64,000 nucleotides of DNA from JANQSS01 sp965249735 (GCA_965249735.1 CBDFMS010000019.1:1-64000); one strand, 5' to 3'. Shown: positions 9,415 to 18,249, counted from the first letter of the stretch. Translations and numbers: made by a program. Notes: a model not told the origin generated them from the sequence alone.

Positions 9415-10149
9415 TTAAGATACATGTTTTGATTGTTTACGTAAACTTTTTCCTTTTAGATCTATGCGGTGAGCCTTTGGAATAATTCTATCGAGGATAG
9501 CGTCTGCGATAGTGGGTTCATCAAAATATTCATGCCATTTTCCGACCGGAAGTTGAGAACATATAATGGTGGCGTTTCTTTCATATCGATCTTCAAGGAT
9601 TTGTAGCAGGATGAGCTTAACTTGATGAGTGATAGGTTGGAGACCAAAATCATCAAGAATAATGAGTTTTGCTTTTTTGATTCTGTCCATCCATTTGATC
9701 AGTGTACCATCGGTTTTAGCGAGTGCAATTTGTTCAGTAAATCGGTTCATGTTGAAGTACAATGTTCGATAGCCTTTGACACAGGCGGTGTGACCAAATG
9801 CACAGGCGAGATAAGATTTTCCGCAACCTGTTGCCCCTGTGATGAGAACATTTTCTCCACGATCGACATAAGCACAATCTGCGAGTGTTACAATTTTTTC
9901 TTTAGATAAATTACGTTTAGTAGAACAGTCGATATCTTGGATAACGGCTGAATATCGCAGTTTACTAAGTCGTAAAAACATCTGCATACGTTTGTGCGAG
10001 CGATATTGTTTTTCAGCGTCAATTAATCGGGCCAGCATTTCGTGTGACTCGGGTTGTTGATTGACCGGAAGGCTTAACAGGCTTTCATAAGCGTCTGCCA
10101 TGCCGGTTAATTTAATTTGCCTCATGGTTTCTAATGATGCATTTTTCAT
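9415..10149 (-). CDS. istB: IS21 helper ATPase IstB (inner element)
   Basis: A 244-residue AAA+ ATPase related to DnaC. It assists the IstA transposase in target capture. Walker A is GATGCGKSY (about 105-113), Walker B is LIILDDFGLQP (about 165-175), and the C terminus has the usual SQLPVGKWHE and ADAILDRIIPKAHRIDLKG. The length is normal for the family. It follows istA with a gap of 43 bases on the same strand, as expected for a shared transcript. Confidence 0.95.
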   Translation of the reverse strand: MKNASLETMRQIKLTGMADAYESLLSLPVNQQPESHEMLARLIDAEKQYRSHKRMQMFLRLSKLRYSAVIQDIDCSTKRNLSKEKIVTLADCAYVDRGENVLITGATGCGKSYLACAFGHTACVKGYRTLYFNMNRFTEQIALAKTDGTLIKWMDRIKKAKLIILDDFGLQPITHQVKLILLQILEDRYERNATIICSQLPVGKWHEYFDEPTIADAILDRIIPKAHRIDLKGKSLRKQSKHVS

Positions 10150-10192
10150 AAGAATAAATTTGTGTCATAAATATGACGGGTTAAAAAAATGA

Positions 10193-11749
10193 TTATTGAT
10201 AAGCTTCGGGGCCTCGAATATTTTCATGGACTGGTGTGTTAAATAGGTCAACGGATTCGATTTCGAGATCCAGGTTTTTTACAAGAATCCTTTTAATCAT
10301 TTTATAAGATACTTTGTCTACCTTTTGACAACGCACACAAGCGTTTTCCAATCGCTCAGCAGAATATTTATCACTTAACCGCAATACGCCTTGACAAGAG
10401 TTGAAGCTTTGTGGTGGATGGATAGCCGAGCGTATAATGAATTGAATCGCCCAGTTGGTAGCTGGACCTATTTTATCGGCTTGCCGGATAAAATGTGCTG
10501 CATTAAAGCCACGTGCTTTTTTCCATTCAAGATGACTTTTCGGCATGTGGTCCGGATTGGTTTGATGGCGATATGTGTTACGATGAAGCAATCTTGTGTG
10601 TGTGGCCACGCGCTGATTATCGATAAATACTTCAACTGTACTCGACGTATACACGATAGTGGCTTGGCGTGCTACATATTGAAAGGGAACCGAATAATAG
10701 TTTTTTTCTTCTCCGATATAGACGTGATAATCTCGGCGTACCTTAGACTGCGTTGATTTTTTAATCTCAAATAAATCTGCTGGCAGCTCCTTCATTATAG
10801 GATATTCAAACTTTTGGAATTCACTTAATCGACAACCTGGCTTTTGCTGATAGGGCCTATGATTATGATCTTTGAGTTGTTTTTTTATTCCCTCATTTAA
10901 TTCGGCTAAACTGTGGAATACTTCATTGCGAAGTGGGGCATAAATACGTGTATAAATTATTGAGACTAAATTTTCTACACTGGCCTTGTCTTTTGGTTTT
11001 CTTACCCGGGTAGCTTCAATGTCAATTTGATAATAGGCCGCTAATTGAACACATAATTCATTAAAATCAGGCTCATATTTATCGGCACGAATAACAAACG
11101 ATTTTAAATTGTCGCTTAAAATCACCTTGGGTAAGCAACCAAAAAATAGTAACGCCTGATTTAGTCCGTGTATAAAATCCGTCACTTTTTGACTCGGTAA
11201 GGCAATGACAAAACTATGTTGGGTATGGGGCATCGTCGCAATTAATATTTGACATTTATGCACTTCGCCGCTGGACGCATCAATCCAATTCATCGTCTTG
11301 CCTGCAAAGTCCACCTGCATCTTTTCGCCTGGCGTGTGATTCATTTTGATCGTAAGGTCGCGACGCCCTATCTCGCGATTTATGCGCTCACAAAAATGGC
11401 TGTAGCCAAAGCCATGTTCAAATTCTGATCGATACTCTTCCCACAGTAATTTCTTGGTCACACCCACACGACGAAGCTCTGTGATCCAATAATCGACTCG
11501 CTTATTGTATTCCAATTCTCGCTCGTTCGACCCACCTGTTTGGGACTTATAGGCCAACTTGAAGAGTTCCTCTTCGGACAACTCCAAGGCCTCTGTGAGA
11601 TCTTTAAAATGAGTCCTTACACGACGAACATAATCACGTACCGTGTTCTTAGATATTTGTAATCTTCTTGCCGTACCCTTTATAGACTTGGTGTCCAGAT
11701 AGGTCACTAAAATATACTTCACTTGATCCATGCGCTTTAATTTTCCCAT
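10193..11749 (-). CDS. istA: IS21 transposase IstA (inner element)
   Basis: A 518-residue DDE transposase. Near the N terminus is a helix-turn-helix (ISKNTVRDYVRRV). The catalytic triad is visible as D in MQVDFAGKT, D in VILSDNLKS and E in KDKASVENLV. The C-terminal beta-barrel part (KNYYSVPFQY) is typical. No frameshift or stop is present, which with the intact istB suggests the element is functional. It shares the family architecture with the istA at 12509-14077 but differs along most of its length, so the two elements are distinct IS types. Confidence 0.95.
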   Translation of the reverse strand: MGKLKRMDQVKYILVTYLDTKSIKGTARRLQISKNTVRDYVRRVRTHFKDLTEALELSEEELFKLAYKSQTGGSNERELEYNKRVDYWITELRRVGVTKKLLWEEYRSEFEHGFGYSHFCERINREIGRRDLTIKMNHTPGEKMQVDFAGKTMNWIDASSGEVHKCQILIATMPHTQHSFVIALPSQKVTDFIHGLNQALLFFGCLPKVILSDNLKSFVIRADKYEPDFNELCVQLAAYYQIDIEATRVRKPKDKASVENLVSIIYTRIYAPLRNEVFHSLAELNEGIKKQLKDHNHRPYQQKPGCRLSEFQKFEYPIMKELPADLFEIKKSTQSKVRRDYHVYIGEEKNYYSVPFQYVARQATIVYTSSTVEVFIDNQRVATHTRLLHRNTYRHQTNPDHMPKSHLEWKKARGFNAAHFIRQADKIGPATNWAIQFIIRSAIHPPQSFNSCQGVLRLSDKYSAERLENACVRCQKVDKVSYKMIKRILVKNLDLEIESVDLFNTPVHENIRGPEAYQ

Positions 11750-11816
11750 GCCTTGAAGCTCATTTATTGAGCCAACAACATGATCATTAATCGCACGTCT
11801 TCCAAAATCAATCCAG

Positions 11817-11970
11817 GGGGGTCAAACCTCCGGATTCTCTGTAAATCCTCCCAAAATCCAGGGGGTCAAACCTCCGGAATGTTATTAACATTTTGCCTCA
11901 AAACAGGGGGTCAAACCTCCGGATTGGTAGGGTCAGTACAAATCGGAATGGGGGGGTCAGTTGGACCGGA
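11817..11970. repeat. Right-end transposase-binding repeats of inner IS21
   Basis: GGGGGTCAAACCTCCGGA occurs at 11817, 11861 and 11906, and a diverged terminal copy with GGGGTCAG...CCGGA at about 11952. The 44-46 bp spacing is about four helical turns, placing the sites on one face of the DNA. Confidence 0.75.
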
Positions 11971-11977
11971 TTATACA

Positions 11978-11984
11978 ATATGGC
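11978..11984. repeat. Target-site duplication, right copy
   Basis: ATATGGC, identical to 9331-9337, directly abutting the CA end of the inner IS21 element. Removing the element and one copy restores the reading frame of the outer istB through SIDSIKSHILLELIEDRY. Confidence 0.85.
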
Positions 11985-12516
11985 TTTTTATAGAATCGAT
12001 TGATTGAAGCCCAAAGTCGTCGAGTATGATGACTTTTTGTCGTTGCAACTTTCTCATCATCCTGATGTAAGATCCATCAGCTTTACACAACTTCAAAAGA
12101 GATAGCAATCTGGCTGTTGTAAAATACATCACACTATTTTCATTGCAACATAGTTGATGACCAATGGCACAAGCAATATAACTTTTTCCTACACCGGTAC
12201 TTCCAGTGATGAACAGATTCTCATTCTTCTCAATGAAGATTCCTTCTGCTAAGCGAATCAGATTTTCACGATTCAGATTACGCTGATCTTCATAAACGAT
12301 GTCCTCTATTGCTGCTTTATATCTGAGCTTTGCGTTTCGTAATAATCGTGCAATTTTCCTATTGTGTCGATCATCGAACTCTGCATCAACCAACTGCCCA
12401 ATTAATTGATCAGGTGTGAGTGATTGAGTAGATGGATGCTCTACAACCATTTTAAAAGCATGGTGCATACCATACAGTTTGAGATGATTCATTTTAGATA
12501 ATGTGTCTTTATTCAT
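11978..12516 (-). pseudogene. istB: istB of outer IS21, N-terminal part
   Basis: The first 179 residues of an IstB ATPase: an N-terminal domain (DTLSKMNHLKLYGMHHAF), Walker A GSTGVGKSY and Walker B VIILDDFGLQS. The reading frame enters the inner element a few residues after SIDSIKSH and stops at once. The C-terminal part continues at 9138-9337. The gene overlaps the end of its istA by 8 bases, showing normal translational coupling before the interruption. Confidence 0.9.
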
Positions 12517-14077
12517 CGTCTTTAGTTTTATATGATTCGTAATATGATTTACCTCTTATGTTTTGGTGATTTGGCAATGGTGTGATGTCCTCAGAATCTT
12601 CTAGTCTGTCAATTCCTCGATCAAGAATATTTACAAGAGCCAGATAGCTGTACTGTTCAAAGGAACTTGCTAATGAACAGGCTGCCTTAAACCGTTGAAC
12701 ACCTACTTTCTTCTTGAGATTTAGAACACCAATACAAGACCGATAAGCTTGCTCAGGATGTTGCTTCTTCTCAAGAATCTGAGTTATAAAAGACTTGACT
12801 AATGGATCAATAGAGTCTGCCCAGTTTAAAAAATAGCTGGCATTCCATTTAGTATATTGCTTATGCTGAGAGGCTAAATGGTCAGGTGTAGTTGTATAGT
12901 TATAGGGGCTTCTAACTCTCTGATGCTCAGCTATACATTGGTAATTATAGTAAACCTTAATCTGTTCAGAAGTATAGGCTACGCGTACCTTTTTACGTAT
13001 GTATTGGTAGGGAACACTATAGTAGTGCTTATCTTCTTTTAGGCTTACATGCCCATTCTGTAAAACGGTAGCCTGGATATAATTCCTGATCTCAAAACGT
13101 TCTATTGGAAGAGCAGATAAGGACTTCACTTCGGTCTCTTCAAAGAATTCCTTACGTGAATATGGGCGTCCACTTAACTTCCTTTCGTTTAAGTGTTCTA
13201 ATAAGCTCCATATGGCATTATTGAGCTGCTCAAGGGTATGAAACACTTGATTGCGTATCCGTGCAAATATCTGTTGATAAACGATTCTGACAGCGCCCTC
13301 AACAAGCGCTTTATCCTTTGGTTTGTATGCTCTTGTTGGTAGCACAGCCATCTGATAATGCTCTGCAAAATCTTCAAAATCAGGATTGAGTTTAGGCTCG
13401 TATCGATGTGATTTTGTAACAGCACTTTTAAGATTATCCGTTACAATTGCCCTGGGTACGCCACCATAATAATGAAGCGAATTCTCACAAGATTTAATGA
13501 ACTCAGCTTTTTTTTGTGATTGAGAAGCCTCAACATAAATTAACTGACTAGCACCTAGAATTGAAACAAAAACTTCTACTTCGGTTATCTCACCACCCAG
13601 GCGATCTACTAACTCTAACTTCTTGCCAGTATAGTCCACCAGAAGCTTATCACCTGCCTTATACTCGATATGCATCGAAGGACTTACTCGCTTACTCCAT
13701 CGGTTGTAATGCACACAAAATTGACTCAACATGTAGCCACTGGGAAACTTAGATTGATACTCTTCCCAAAGCAATTTTCGAGTCACACCACTCTTGCGGA
13801 GTTCCTTTTGCATGTAAGGGAAAAAGCTTTCAAGATTTGTTTGCCGCTTACTTTTATGATGAATTTGAATCGATGTAAACATGACCGATAATGATCGCTC
13901 ATCAAGCTTTTCTACTCGCTGCTTATCTAAATCGAGATCCTGAAGCATATGGATATACTTCTTTACAGTGTTTTTAGATAGTCCACAACTTTGCGCAATA
14001 GATCGCTTACTGTAGCCTTTAAAATAGAGCCTCAAAAGGGCTTTTAACTTCTTCATATCGATTGGTTTATTTGCCAT
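12509..14077 (-). CDS. istA: IS21 transposase IstA (outer element)
   Basis: A DDE transposase of about 522 residues from MANKPIDMKKLKALLR; an in-frame ATG at 14119 would add 14 residues with no family support. A helix-turn-helix (SKRSIAQSCGLSKNTVKKY) is at the N terminus. Catalytic residues are D in LLVDYTGKK, D in AIVTDNLKS and E in KDKALVEGAV. The reading frame is intact even though its istB partner is split. The end overlaps istB by 8 bases. Confidence 0.93.
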   Translation of the reverse strand: MANKPIDMKKLKALLRLYFKGYSKRSIAQSCGLSKNTVKKYIHMLQDLDLDKQRVEKLDERSLSVMFTSIQIHHKSKRQTNLESFFPYMQKELRKSGVTRKLLWEEYQSKFPSGYMLSQFCVHYNRWSKRVSPSMHIEYKAGDKLLVDYTGKKLELVDRLGGEITEVEVFVSILGASQLIYVEASQSQKKAEFIKSCENSLHYYGGVPRAIVTDNLKSAVTKSHRYEPKLNPDFEDFAEHYQMAVLPTRAYKPKDKALVEGAVRIVYQQIFARIRNQVFHTLEQLNNAIWSLLEHLNERKLSGRPYSRKEFFEETEVKSLSALPIERFEIRNYIQATVLQNGHVSLKEDKHYYSVPYQYIRKKVRVAYTSEQIKVYYNYQCIAEHQRVRSPYNYTTTPDHLASQHKQYTKWNASYFLNWADSIDPLVKSFITQILEKKQHPEQAYRSCIGVLNLKKKVGVQRFKAACSLASSFEQYSYLALVNILDRGIDRLEDSEDITPLPNHQNIRGKSYYESYKTKDDE

Positions 14078-14142
14078 CCTCTTCCGTATTTTTTTCGGAA
14101 GAAAACAGTTTTCAGCCAACCAATAAATCCACTCTTTTTAGT

Positions 14143-14238
14143 GGGTCACTTTGGCCCGGAATAGATGGGTCACTTTGCTCCGGAATAGATGGGTCACTTT
14201 AGTCCGGAATAGATGGGTCACTTTCACCGTTTTTTGCA
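14143..14238. repeat. Right-end transposase-binding repeats of outer IS21
   Basis: GGGTCACTTT occurs at 14143, 14167, 14191 and 14215, each exactly 24 bp apart and each followed by a CCGGAATAGAT-like block except the last. The array ends at TTTTTTGCA (CA at 14237-14238), which I take as the terminus of the element. Confidence 0.75.
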
Positions 14239-14772
14239 ACTGAGAGCATCAATACTTTTAAGAAGTGAATTGAAGTAAAGTTCTAATTGCGGTAGAGTTA
14301 AATTTGTTAACAGGATTGTCTGATGGTTAGGTGTTTCAATTTCACTATCTAGTTTGAGCCAATAGCAAAATCTGTCTGCCTTGAATGGTGTCTCCGTGTA
14401 CGTGCCAATTTCAATATCTTCTTTTTTTGGTAATTGAGGAAACCAGTCTATTACCTTTCCTCTCTGAATGCTGTCTAAGTATTCATTAAGGCTAAATTTT
14501 AAATGTTGAAGGTCACCATTATTTCTAAAGAATATGTCATAGTTCCAGAAGCCTTGATTTTGAATAAACAATTCTTTTTCTTCATGAAGTGTAGCAGCTA
14601 TGGCTTCTCCATCAAGCTGATTTACTTCAATAATTGGTTTGAATCGGTCAAAATTAGATATATCATGATCTGAAAAGCCATACTTAGTTGCCAAGTATGA
14701 TCTCCATTCATGTTGGCTTTCTCTTAAATGATCAAAATTAATGCTAAGAATCTTTTCTTTCAGTGTTTTCAT
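14224..14772 (-). CDS. Unknown protein, 3' end replaced by IS21 end
   Basis: A 182-residue reading frame (MKTLKEKILSINFDHLRESQHEWRS...) with no signal or membrane segment and no motif that I recognise. It has aromatic-rich stretches such as NQGFWNYDIFFRNNG. Its last few codons (about SCKKR) lie within the terminal repeats of the outer IS21 element, so the original C terminus was probably cut off, or only slightly changed. It starts 10 bases after the integrase gene and probably belongs to the same integrative element, as cargo or an accessory gene. Confidence 0.55.
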   Translation of the reverse strand: MKTLKEKILSINFDHLRESQHEWRSYLATKYGFSDHDISNFDRFKPIIEVNQLDGEAIAATLHEEKELFIQNQGFWNYDIFFRNNGDLQHLKFSLNEYLDSIQRGKVIDWFPQLPKKEDIEIGTYTETPFKADRFCYWLKLDSEIETPNHQTILLTNLTLPQLELYFNSLLKSIDALSCKKR

Positions 14773-14782
14773 ATATTCACAA

Positions 14783-15940
14783 TTATAAATCTATTTTTAT
14801 TTTATTAGCAGCTTCTCTTTTAGTCTCATCAACGATCTTGGCATATATTTGCGTGGTTTTAATATTTTTGTGTCCAAGCATTTTTGAAATTGTGTAAAGG
14901 TCTGTTCCATTGGCCAACTGTAAAGTGGCAAATGTATGTCGAAAACTGTGAAAAGTGATGTTTCTATTGATTCCTGCCGATTTAATCCATTGAGAAAGAT
15001 TTTTGTTTTGATACGCTGAATACTTCAATCCATCAAATACTTTTTGGTCTTGTGGCATTTCTAGTGGATTTTCTGCTCCACTTGTCATGCCATATGCCTG
15101 TTCAGATATAGGTAGATAGTTGTCTCTTTGAGTTTTTTGTCTTTTGGTCAATACCAAATACTCCTTTTCTTGTGTAAGTGAGATATCACTCCACAACAAG
15201 TTTTGAATGTCCTTGAATCCCATCCCTGTTAATACAGAAAAGAGAGCGACAACTTTCAACAAAGGATTGTTACACGGAGTTTTTGCAAGTCGGTTTAGTT
15301 CTTCTAGTGTTAGGAATTCACGTCTCGTTTCAACTTCCTTTATTGATTTTATATTTGAGTTTAGGTCTGTTTGCAGAATATCGTCTCTATAGGCTTGTTT
15401 CAAAGCTGCTTTTACCTTATTAAAGTATGACACTGCTGAATTTTGAGATAGCTTTTTCTTGTCACTACGTTGACTATTGGTCGTGAGCAGGTATTCCTTA
15501 AAGTCATCTAAAAATCTTTCATTCAGATCGGCAAACCGTAGTTTACCCTTTGTAAAAGCTTCAAGGTAATTGAGTGTCGCTTTCCAATTCTGTTGATTAC
15601 TCGTTTTTCTTTTTTCAGCTAGCTTTCTGAAGTATTCGACAAAACATAGTTCTCCAAGTTCTTTTCGTTTAAGTTGTTCCTTTTCATACTCATCGTAGAT
15701 TTCGGGCTTGTTTAGGAAGTTTTCACGTTTCTGCCGAATACCTTCACCAATCATCAAAGTTTCGTGATTATGTTTTTTGTCAATTTGATTTTTCGGTTTT
15801 TCAAAAATATACATGTTAAGAAATTCTCGTCTGGTGGTTTTTCCAGTCGTAGGGTGGGGTATGGGTGGATAAAAGTCGAGGTAAAGACTTTGACGCCCAT
15901 TACTTATATTCTTACGTCTTAATTTTACTTTAGTAACCAT
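14783..15940 (-). CDS. int: Tyrosine recombinase (integrase), Bacteroidota mobile-element type
   Basis: A 385-residue site-specific recombinase. It has an Arm-type and SAM-like N-terminal DNA-binding region and a C-terminal catalytic domain. Visible catalytic residues are R in LTGMGFKDIQ-region (family position, weakly conserved here), HSFRHTFATLQLANGTDL (H and R), GHKNIKTTQIYAKI (H and nucleophile Y). The length and the final helix match integrases of conjugative or mobilisable elements of this phylum. It lies between a truncated gene and an excisionase-like gene, and points away from mnmE. The substitution near the first Arg should be checked, since LTGMR would be the more usual sequence. 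Confidence 0.88.
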   Translation of the reverse strand: MVTKVKLRRKNISNGRQSLYLDFYPPIPHPTTGKTTRREFLNMYIFEKPKNQIDKKHNHETLMIGEGIRQKRENFLNKPEIYDEYEKEQLKRKELGELCFVEYFRKLAEKRKTSNQQNWKATLNYLEAFTKGKLRFADLNERFLDDFKEYLLTTNSQRSDKKKLSQNSAVSYFNKVKAALKQAYRDDILQTDLNSNIKSIKEVETRREFLTLEELNRLAKTPCNNPLLKVVALFSVLTGMGFKDIQNLLWSDISLTQEKEYLVLTKRQKTQRDNYLPISEQAYGMTSGAENPLEMPQDQKVFDGLKYSAYQNKNLSQWIKSAGINRNITFHSFRHTFATLQLANGTDLYTISKMLGHKNIKTTQIYAKIVDETKREAANKIKIDL

Positions 15941-15949
15941 TGTAAATAA

Positions 15950-16507
15950 TTAATTCAATAGATCATTAATAATCTTTTTTGGCACATAGACATACCAACC
16001 TTTCTTTATTTTTGGAATGTTATTTCTCTTCACGACATCATAGAGAGCTTTCTCTGAGATACCGTACTTATTTCGTACCTCGGTAAGGGTATAACAATCG
16101 TCAATTTCATATTGAAGAGGCTCTTCTTCTTCCACTAGCAATTTAGGTGATGAAAAGTTGAACAGTTTGTCAATGTCAGAACGTCTTACTCTTGTCATTC
16201 TTTGACCTAAGTTAACCGCATTGATTGTGCCATTTTCTATGTTATAGTAAATAGATCGGACAGAGCAACTTAGTAGTTGAGCTACCTCTTTTACCGTCAA
16301 AAACTCTTTTGCCATCAAGACCTCAATGGGCTGCTTTTTGATTCTCATGATTTCTGAATCCGATTTGTTGATCTTTTCCTGTCGCTTTCTAGCCTTATAT
16401 GCCCTCTGGTTGCATTTACGAGAACAATACTTAGTTACAGTCGTAAGAGCCGTAAACTCATTCTCACAATACTTGCAGATGCGTTGCACCTTAATCCTAC
16501 TGTTCAT
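15950..16507 (-). CDS. Excisionase-like DNA-binding protein with N-terminal zinc ribbon
   Basis: A 185-residue protein. Residues about 11-33 hold a treble-clef style zinc site (CKYCENEF ... YCSRKC). The middle, about 68-115, is a MerR/Xis-type winged helix-turn-helix of the HTH_17 kind (FLTVKEVAQLLSCSVRSIYYNI ... RVRRSDIDKLF). A second similar helix-turn-helix follows (CYTLTEVRNKYGISEKALYDVV). Such proteins sit beside integrases and direct excision. Here it is 9 bases upstream of the integrase in the same transcript. Confidence 0.75.
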   Translation of the reverse strand: MNSRIKVQRICKYCENEFTALTTVTKYCSRKCNQRAYKARKRQEKINKSDSEIMRIKKQPIEVLMAKEFLTVKEVAQLLSCSVRSIYYNIENGTINAVNLGQRMTRVRRSDIDKLFNFSSPKLLVEEEEPLQYEIDDCYTLTEVRNKYGISEKALYDVVKRNNIPKIKKGWYVYVPKKIINDLLN

Positions 16508-16740
16508 TAAGTGACTTTAATATCGTTAAATATACTTGAGTGTATTTAAGTGCAAAATATAAAGGAATACCACCCAACTCCAAGCCTTAAATCACTCGAG
16601 GTACAATAAAGGTACAAACTCAGGCTTAATAATGCAATACAAAGCTAGATCAAAGCGAAGTGATATTATTGAAAGAAAGGCCTGTAATAAGGATATTTAC
16701 TAGGTGGTTACTCGTTTGCTATGTGTTTACTTTGTATTCA
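16508..16740. other. Gap between excisionase gene and mnmE, candidate attachment region
   Basis: 233 bp, AT-rich, without a gene. It contains a direct repeat GGTACAA (twice within 16598-16620) and several short inverted words that could be integrase arm-type sites. Nothing here can be assigned firmly. Confidence 0.35.
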
Positions 16741-16758
16741 TCACTTTCCAATACAGAA
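16741..16758 (-). other. Candidate attB/attL core: last 18 bp of mnmE
   Basis: The last codons of mnmE on the minus strand read TTCTGTATTGGAAAGTGA. The last 18 bp of mnmE (also called thdF/trmE) are the insertion site of Salmonella genomic island SGI1 and relatives, and here an integrase and excisionase gene lie directly beyond the stop codon. I see no second copy of the core in the window, so the far end of the island was not located. Confidence 0.45.
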
Positions 16759-18135
16759 ATTAGAAAAAATAGACTCTAATAAATCATCGGTAGAAATTAC
16801 GCCGGCAATTTCACCGAGATGATGTTGTGCATGTCTGATATCGATAGCGATGAGATCAGAAGGTATACCGGAATTAAATCCGTTGATTACATTTTCAAGG
16901 GATAGGCGCGTTTGTTGGAGAGCGGAAACGTGACGAAGGTTGGAAATAATAATTTGCTGGTCTGCAAATGCGCTTTGATTTGTTGTCTCGATTAATAATT
17001 TCTTCAATGTTTCGAGGTGGTCCTTGGTGAGGGCTGAAATGGCAAGGGTGGGGGTGCGCCTGGTTAACGTGCTAAGGGCCTCTTCCACATCATATGCATG
17101 ACAGGTATGGAATTCATCGCTTTTATTTAATACGATGATGGCGTGCTGGTCTTTCCGGAGTTTTAATTTTCGGAATCGTTCTGCTAATTCATGCGCATCT
17201 TCCTGAATTTCCTCCACCCAGAGGATGACATTGGCGCGTTCGATTTGCTCGTAGGATCGTTGTATGCCGATGGTTTCAATAGCATCCTCCGTATCGTGAA
17301 TGCCGGCCGTGTCGATAAATCGAAATAATATGCCACCTAATTGAATGGTGTCTTCTATTAAGTCCCTGGTTGTTCCCGGAATATCACTGACGATTGCTTT
17401 TTCTTCTTTTAGCAATGCATTCAATAGCGTCGATTTTCCAACATTTGGTCGACCGACAATGGCCACTGCAACACCTTCTTTTATTGCACGTCCATATTCA
17501 AAGGAATGTTCCAATTCATTTATTCGATGGATAGTTTCCCTGACCAATTTTAATAATTGACTACGGTCAGCGAATTCGACATCCTCCTCCCCAAAATCAT
17601 TTTCTAATTCGATCAAACTGGCAAACTCAATTAATTTGCTGCGTAATTCATTTATTTCATTGGAAATACCTCCGCGCATTTGTGTCATGGCCAACCGGTG
17701 TTGACTTGCTGATCGCGATGCAATTAAATCACCTACGGCTTCTGCTTGAGCAAGATCCATTTTCCCATGCAGAAAAGCACGTTGTGTAAATTCTCCGGGA
17801 TTAGCCAGACGAATGGCATGGCGCGTAATTAATTGGATGATTGAACTGATAATAAAGGCTGATCCATGGCACGAAATCTCGACGGTATCCTCGCCGGTAA
17901 ATGATGCAGGAGATCGAAAAACAGTAACCACACATTCGTCTATCAGGTTTTCTTCTTCATCCACGATCTTACCAAAACAGGCATGATGACTTTCTGTTTT
18001 CATTAAATCCCTTCCTATGAAAATTCGGTCGACAACTTCTACCGCCCGATCACCGGATAACCGAATCAGTCCCAAAGCTCCTATGCCTGAGGGCGTCGAT
18101 AACGCGACAATGGTATCTGATAGTTCGTGTGTCAT
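16741..18135 (-). CDS. mnmE: tRNA uridine-5-carboxymethylaminomethyl modification GTPase MnmE
   Basis: 464 residues, normal for the family. MnmE with MnmG builds the xm5 group on wobble U34 of several tRNAs. Visible are the N-terminal tetrahydrofolate-binding domain (DTIVALSTPSGIGALGLIRLSG), G1 GRPNVGKST (228-236), G3 DTAG (275-278), G4 NKSD (337-340) and the C-terminal FCIGK with the essential Cys461. I choose the start at 18135: upstream in-frame codons to 18237 read through the octamer array, while a TATCTTTG promoter box ends only five bases before this ATG. The transcript may therefore be leaderless. Confidence 0.96.
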   Translation of the reverse strand: MTHELSDTIVALSTPSGIGALGLIRLSGDRAVEVVDRIFIGRDLMKTESHHACFGKIVDEEENLIDECVVTVFRSPASFTGEDTVEISCHGSAFIISSIIQLITRHAIRLANPGEFTQRAFLHGKMDLAQAEAVGDLIASRSASQHRLAMTQMRGGISNEINELRSKLIEFASLIELENDFGEEDVEFADRSQLLKLVRETIHRINELEHSFEYGRAIKEGVAVAIVGRPNVGKSTLLNALLKEEKAIVSDIPGTTRDLIEDTIQLGGILFRFIDTAGIHDTEDAIETIGIQRSYEQIERANVILWVEEIQEDAHELAERFRKLKLRKDQHAIIVLNKSDEFHTCHAYDVEEALSTLTRRTPTLAISALTKDHLETLKKLLIETTNQSAFADQQIIISNLRHVSALQQTRLSLENVINGFNSGIPSDLIAIDIRHAQHHLGEIAGVISTDDLLESIFSNFCIGK

Positions 18136-18140
18136 TTGAG

Positions 18141-18148
18141 CAAAGATA
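18141..18148 (-). promoter_or_regulatory. Bacteroidota -7 box of mnmE
   Basis: TATCTTTG on the minus strand matches TAnnTTTG. It ends five bases before the mnmE ATG at 18135, which predicts a leaderless or almost leaderless mRNA and decides the start codon. Confidence 0.6.
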
Positions 18149-18165
18149 GAGAAGCGGTATGAATG

Positions 18166-18245
18166 AGTGCCGGAGTACTGGAGTACTGGAGTGCCGGAGT
18201 ACCGGAGTGCCATAGTACCATAGTTCCATAGTGCCATAGTGCCGG
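18166..18245. repeat. Tandem octamer array, ten units
   Basis: Eighty bases divide exactly into ten 8-bp units of AGTNCCGG, AGTACTGG or AGTNCCAT type. The fifth position onwards varies between CCGG, CTGG and CCAT, in blocks: five GG units, four CCAT units, then one CCGG. The array starts 18 bp upstream of the mnmE promoter box. Variation in copy number would alter the distance between mnmE and anything upstream. Confidence 0.85.
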
Positions 18246-18249
18246 AGCA

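Larger units (their letters stand above)
9338..11977 (-). mobile_element. Inner IS21-family element, apparently intact (2640 bp)
   Basis: The ends begin TG and finish CA, with related terminal repeats (TGCATATTCCGG at the left, TGTATAATCCGG at the right on the other strand, followed in both by ACTGACCCC). ATATGGC flanks it on both sides. It carries full istA and istB genes with all key motifs, so it may still be able to move. Subterminal sites TCAAACCTCCGGA lie at the right end at 44-46 bp intervals. It inserted into the conserved part of another IS21 istB. Confidence 0.9.
9008..14238 (-). mobile_element. Outer IS21-family element, interrupted
   Basis: Its genes are istA (12509-14077) and istB, split into 11978-12516 and 9138-9337. 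The ends both begin TGCAAA reading inward (9008 and, on the minus strand, 14238) and carry arrays of AGTGACCC boxes spaced exactly 24 bp: three at the left, four at the right. Subtracting the inner element and one target duplicate leaves about 2.58 kb, the normal IS21 size. I find no matching target duplication outside the ends, so a neighbouring deletion or rearrangement is likely. The right end supplies the last codons of the truncated gene at 14224-14772. Confidence 0.8.

Noticed and set aside
18136..18237. 34-residue N-terminal extension of MnmE
   Set aside because: It is encoded by the octamer array and by the promoter box; family members begin at the later Met.
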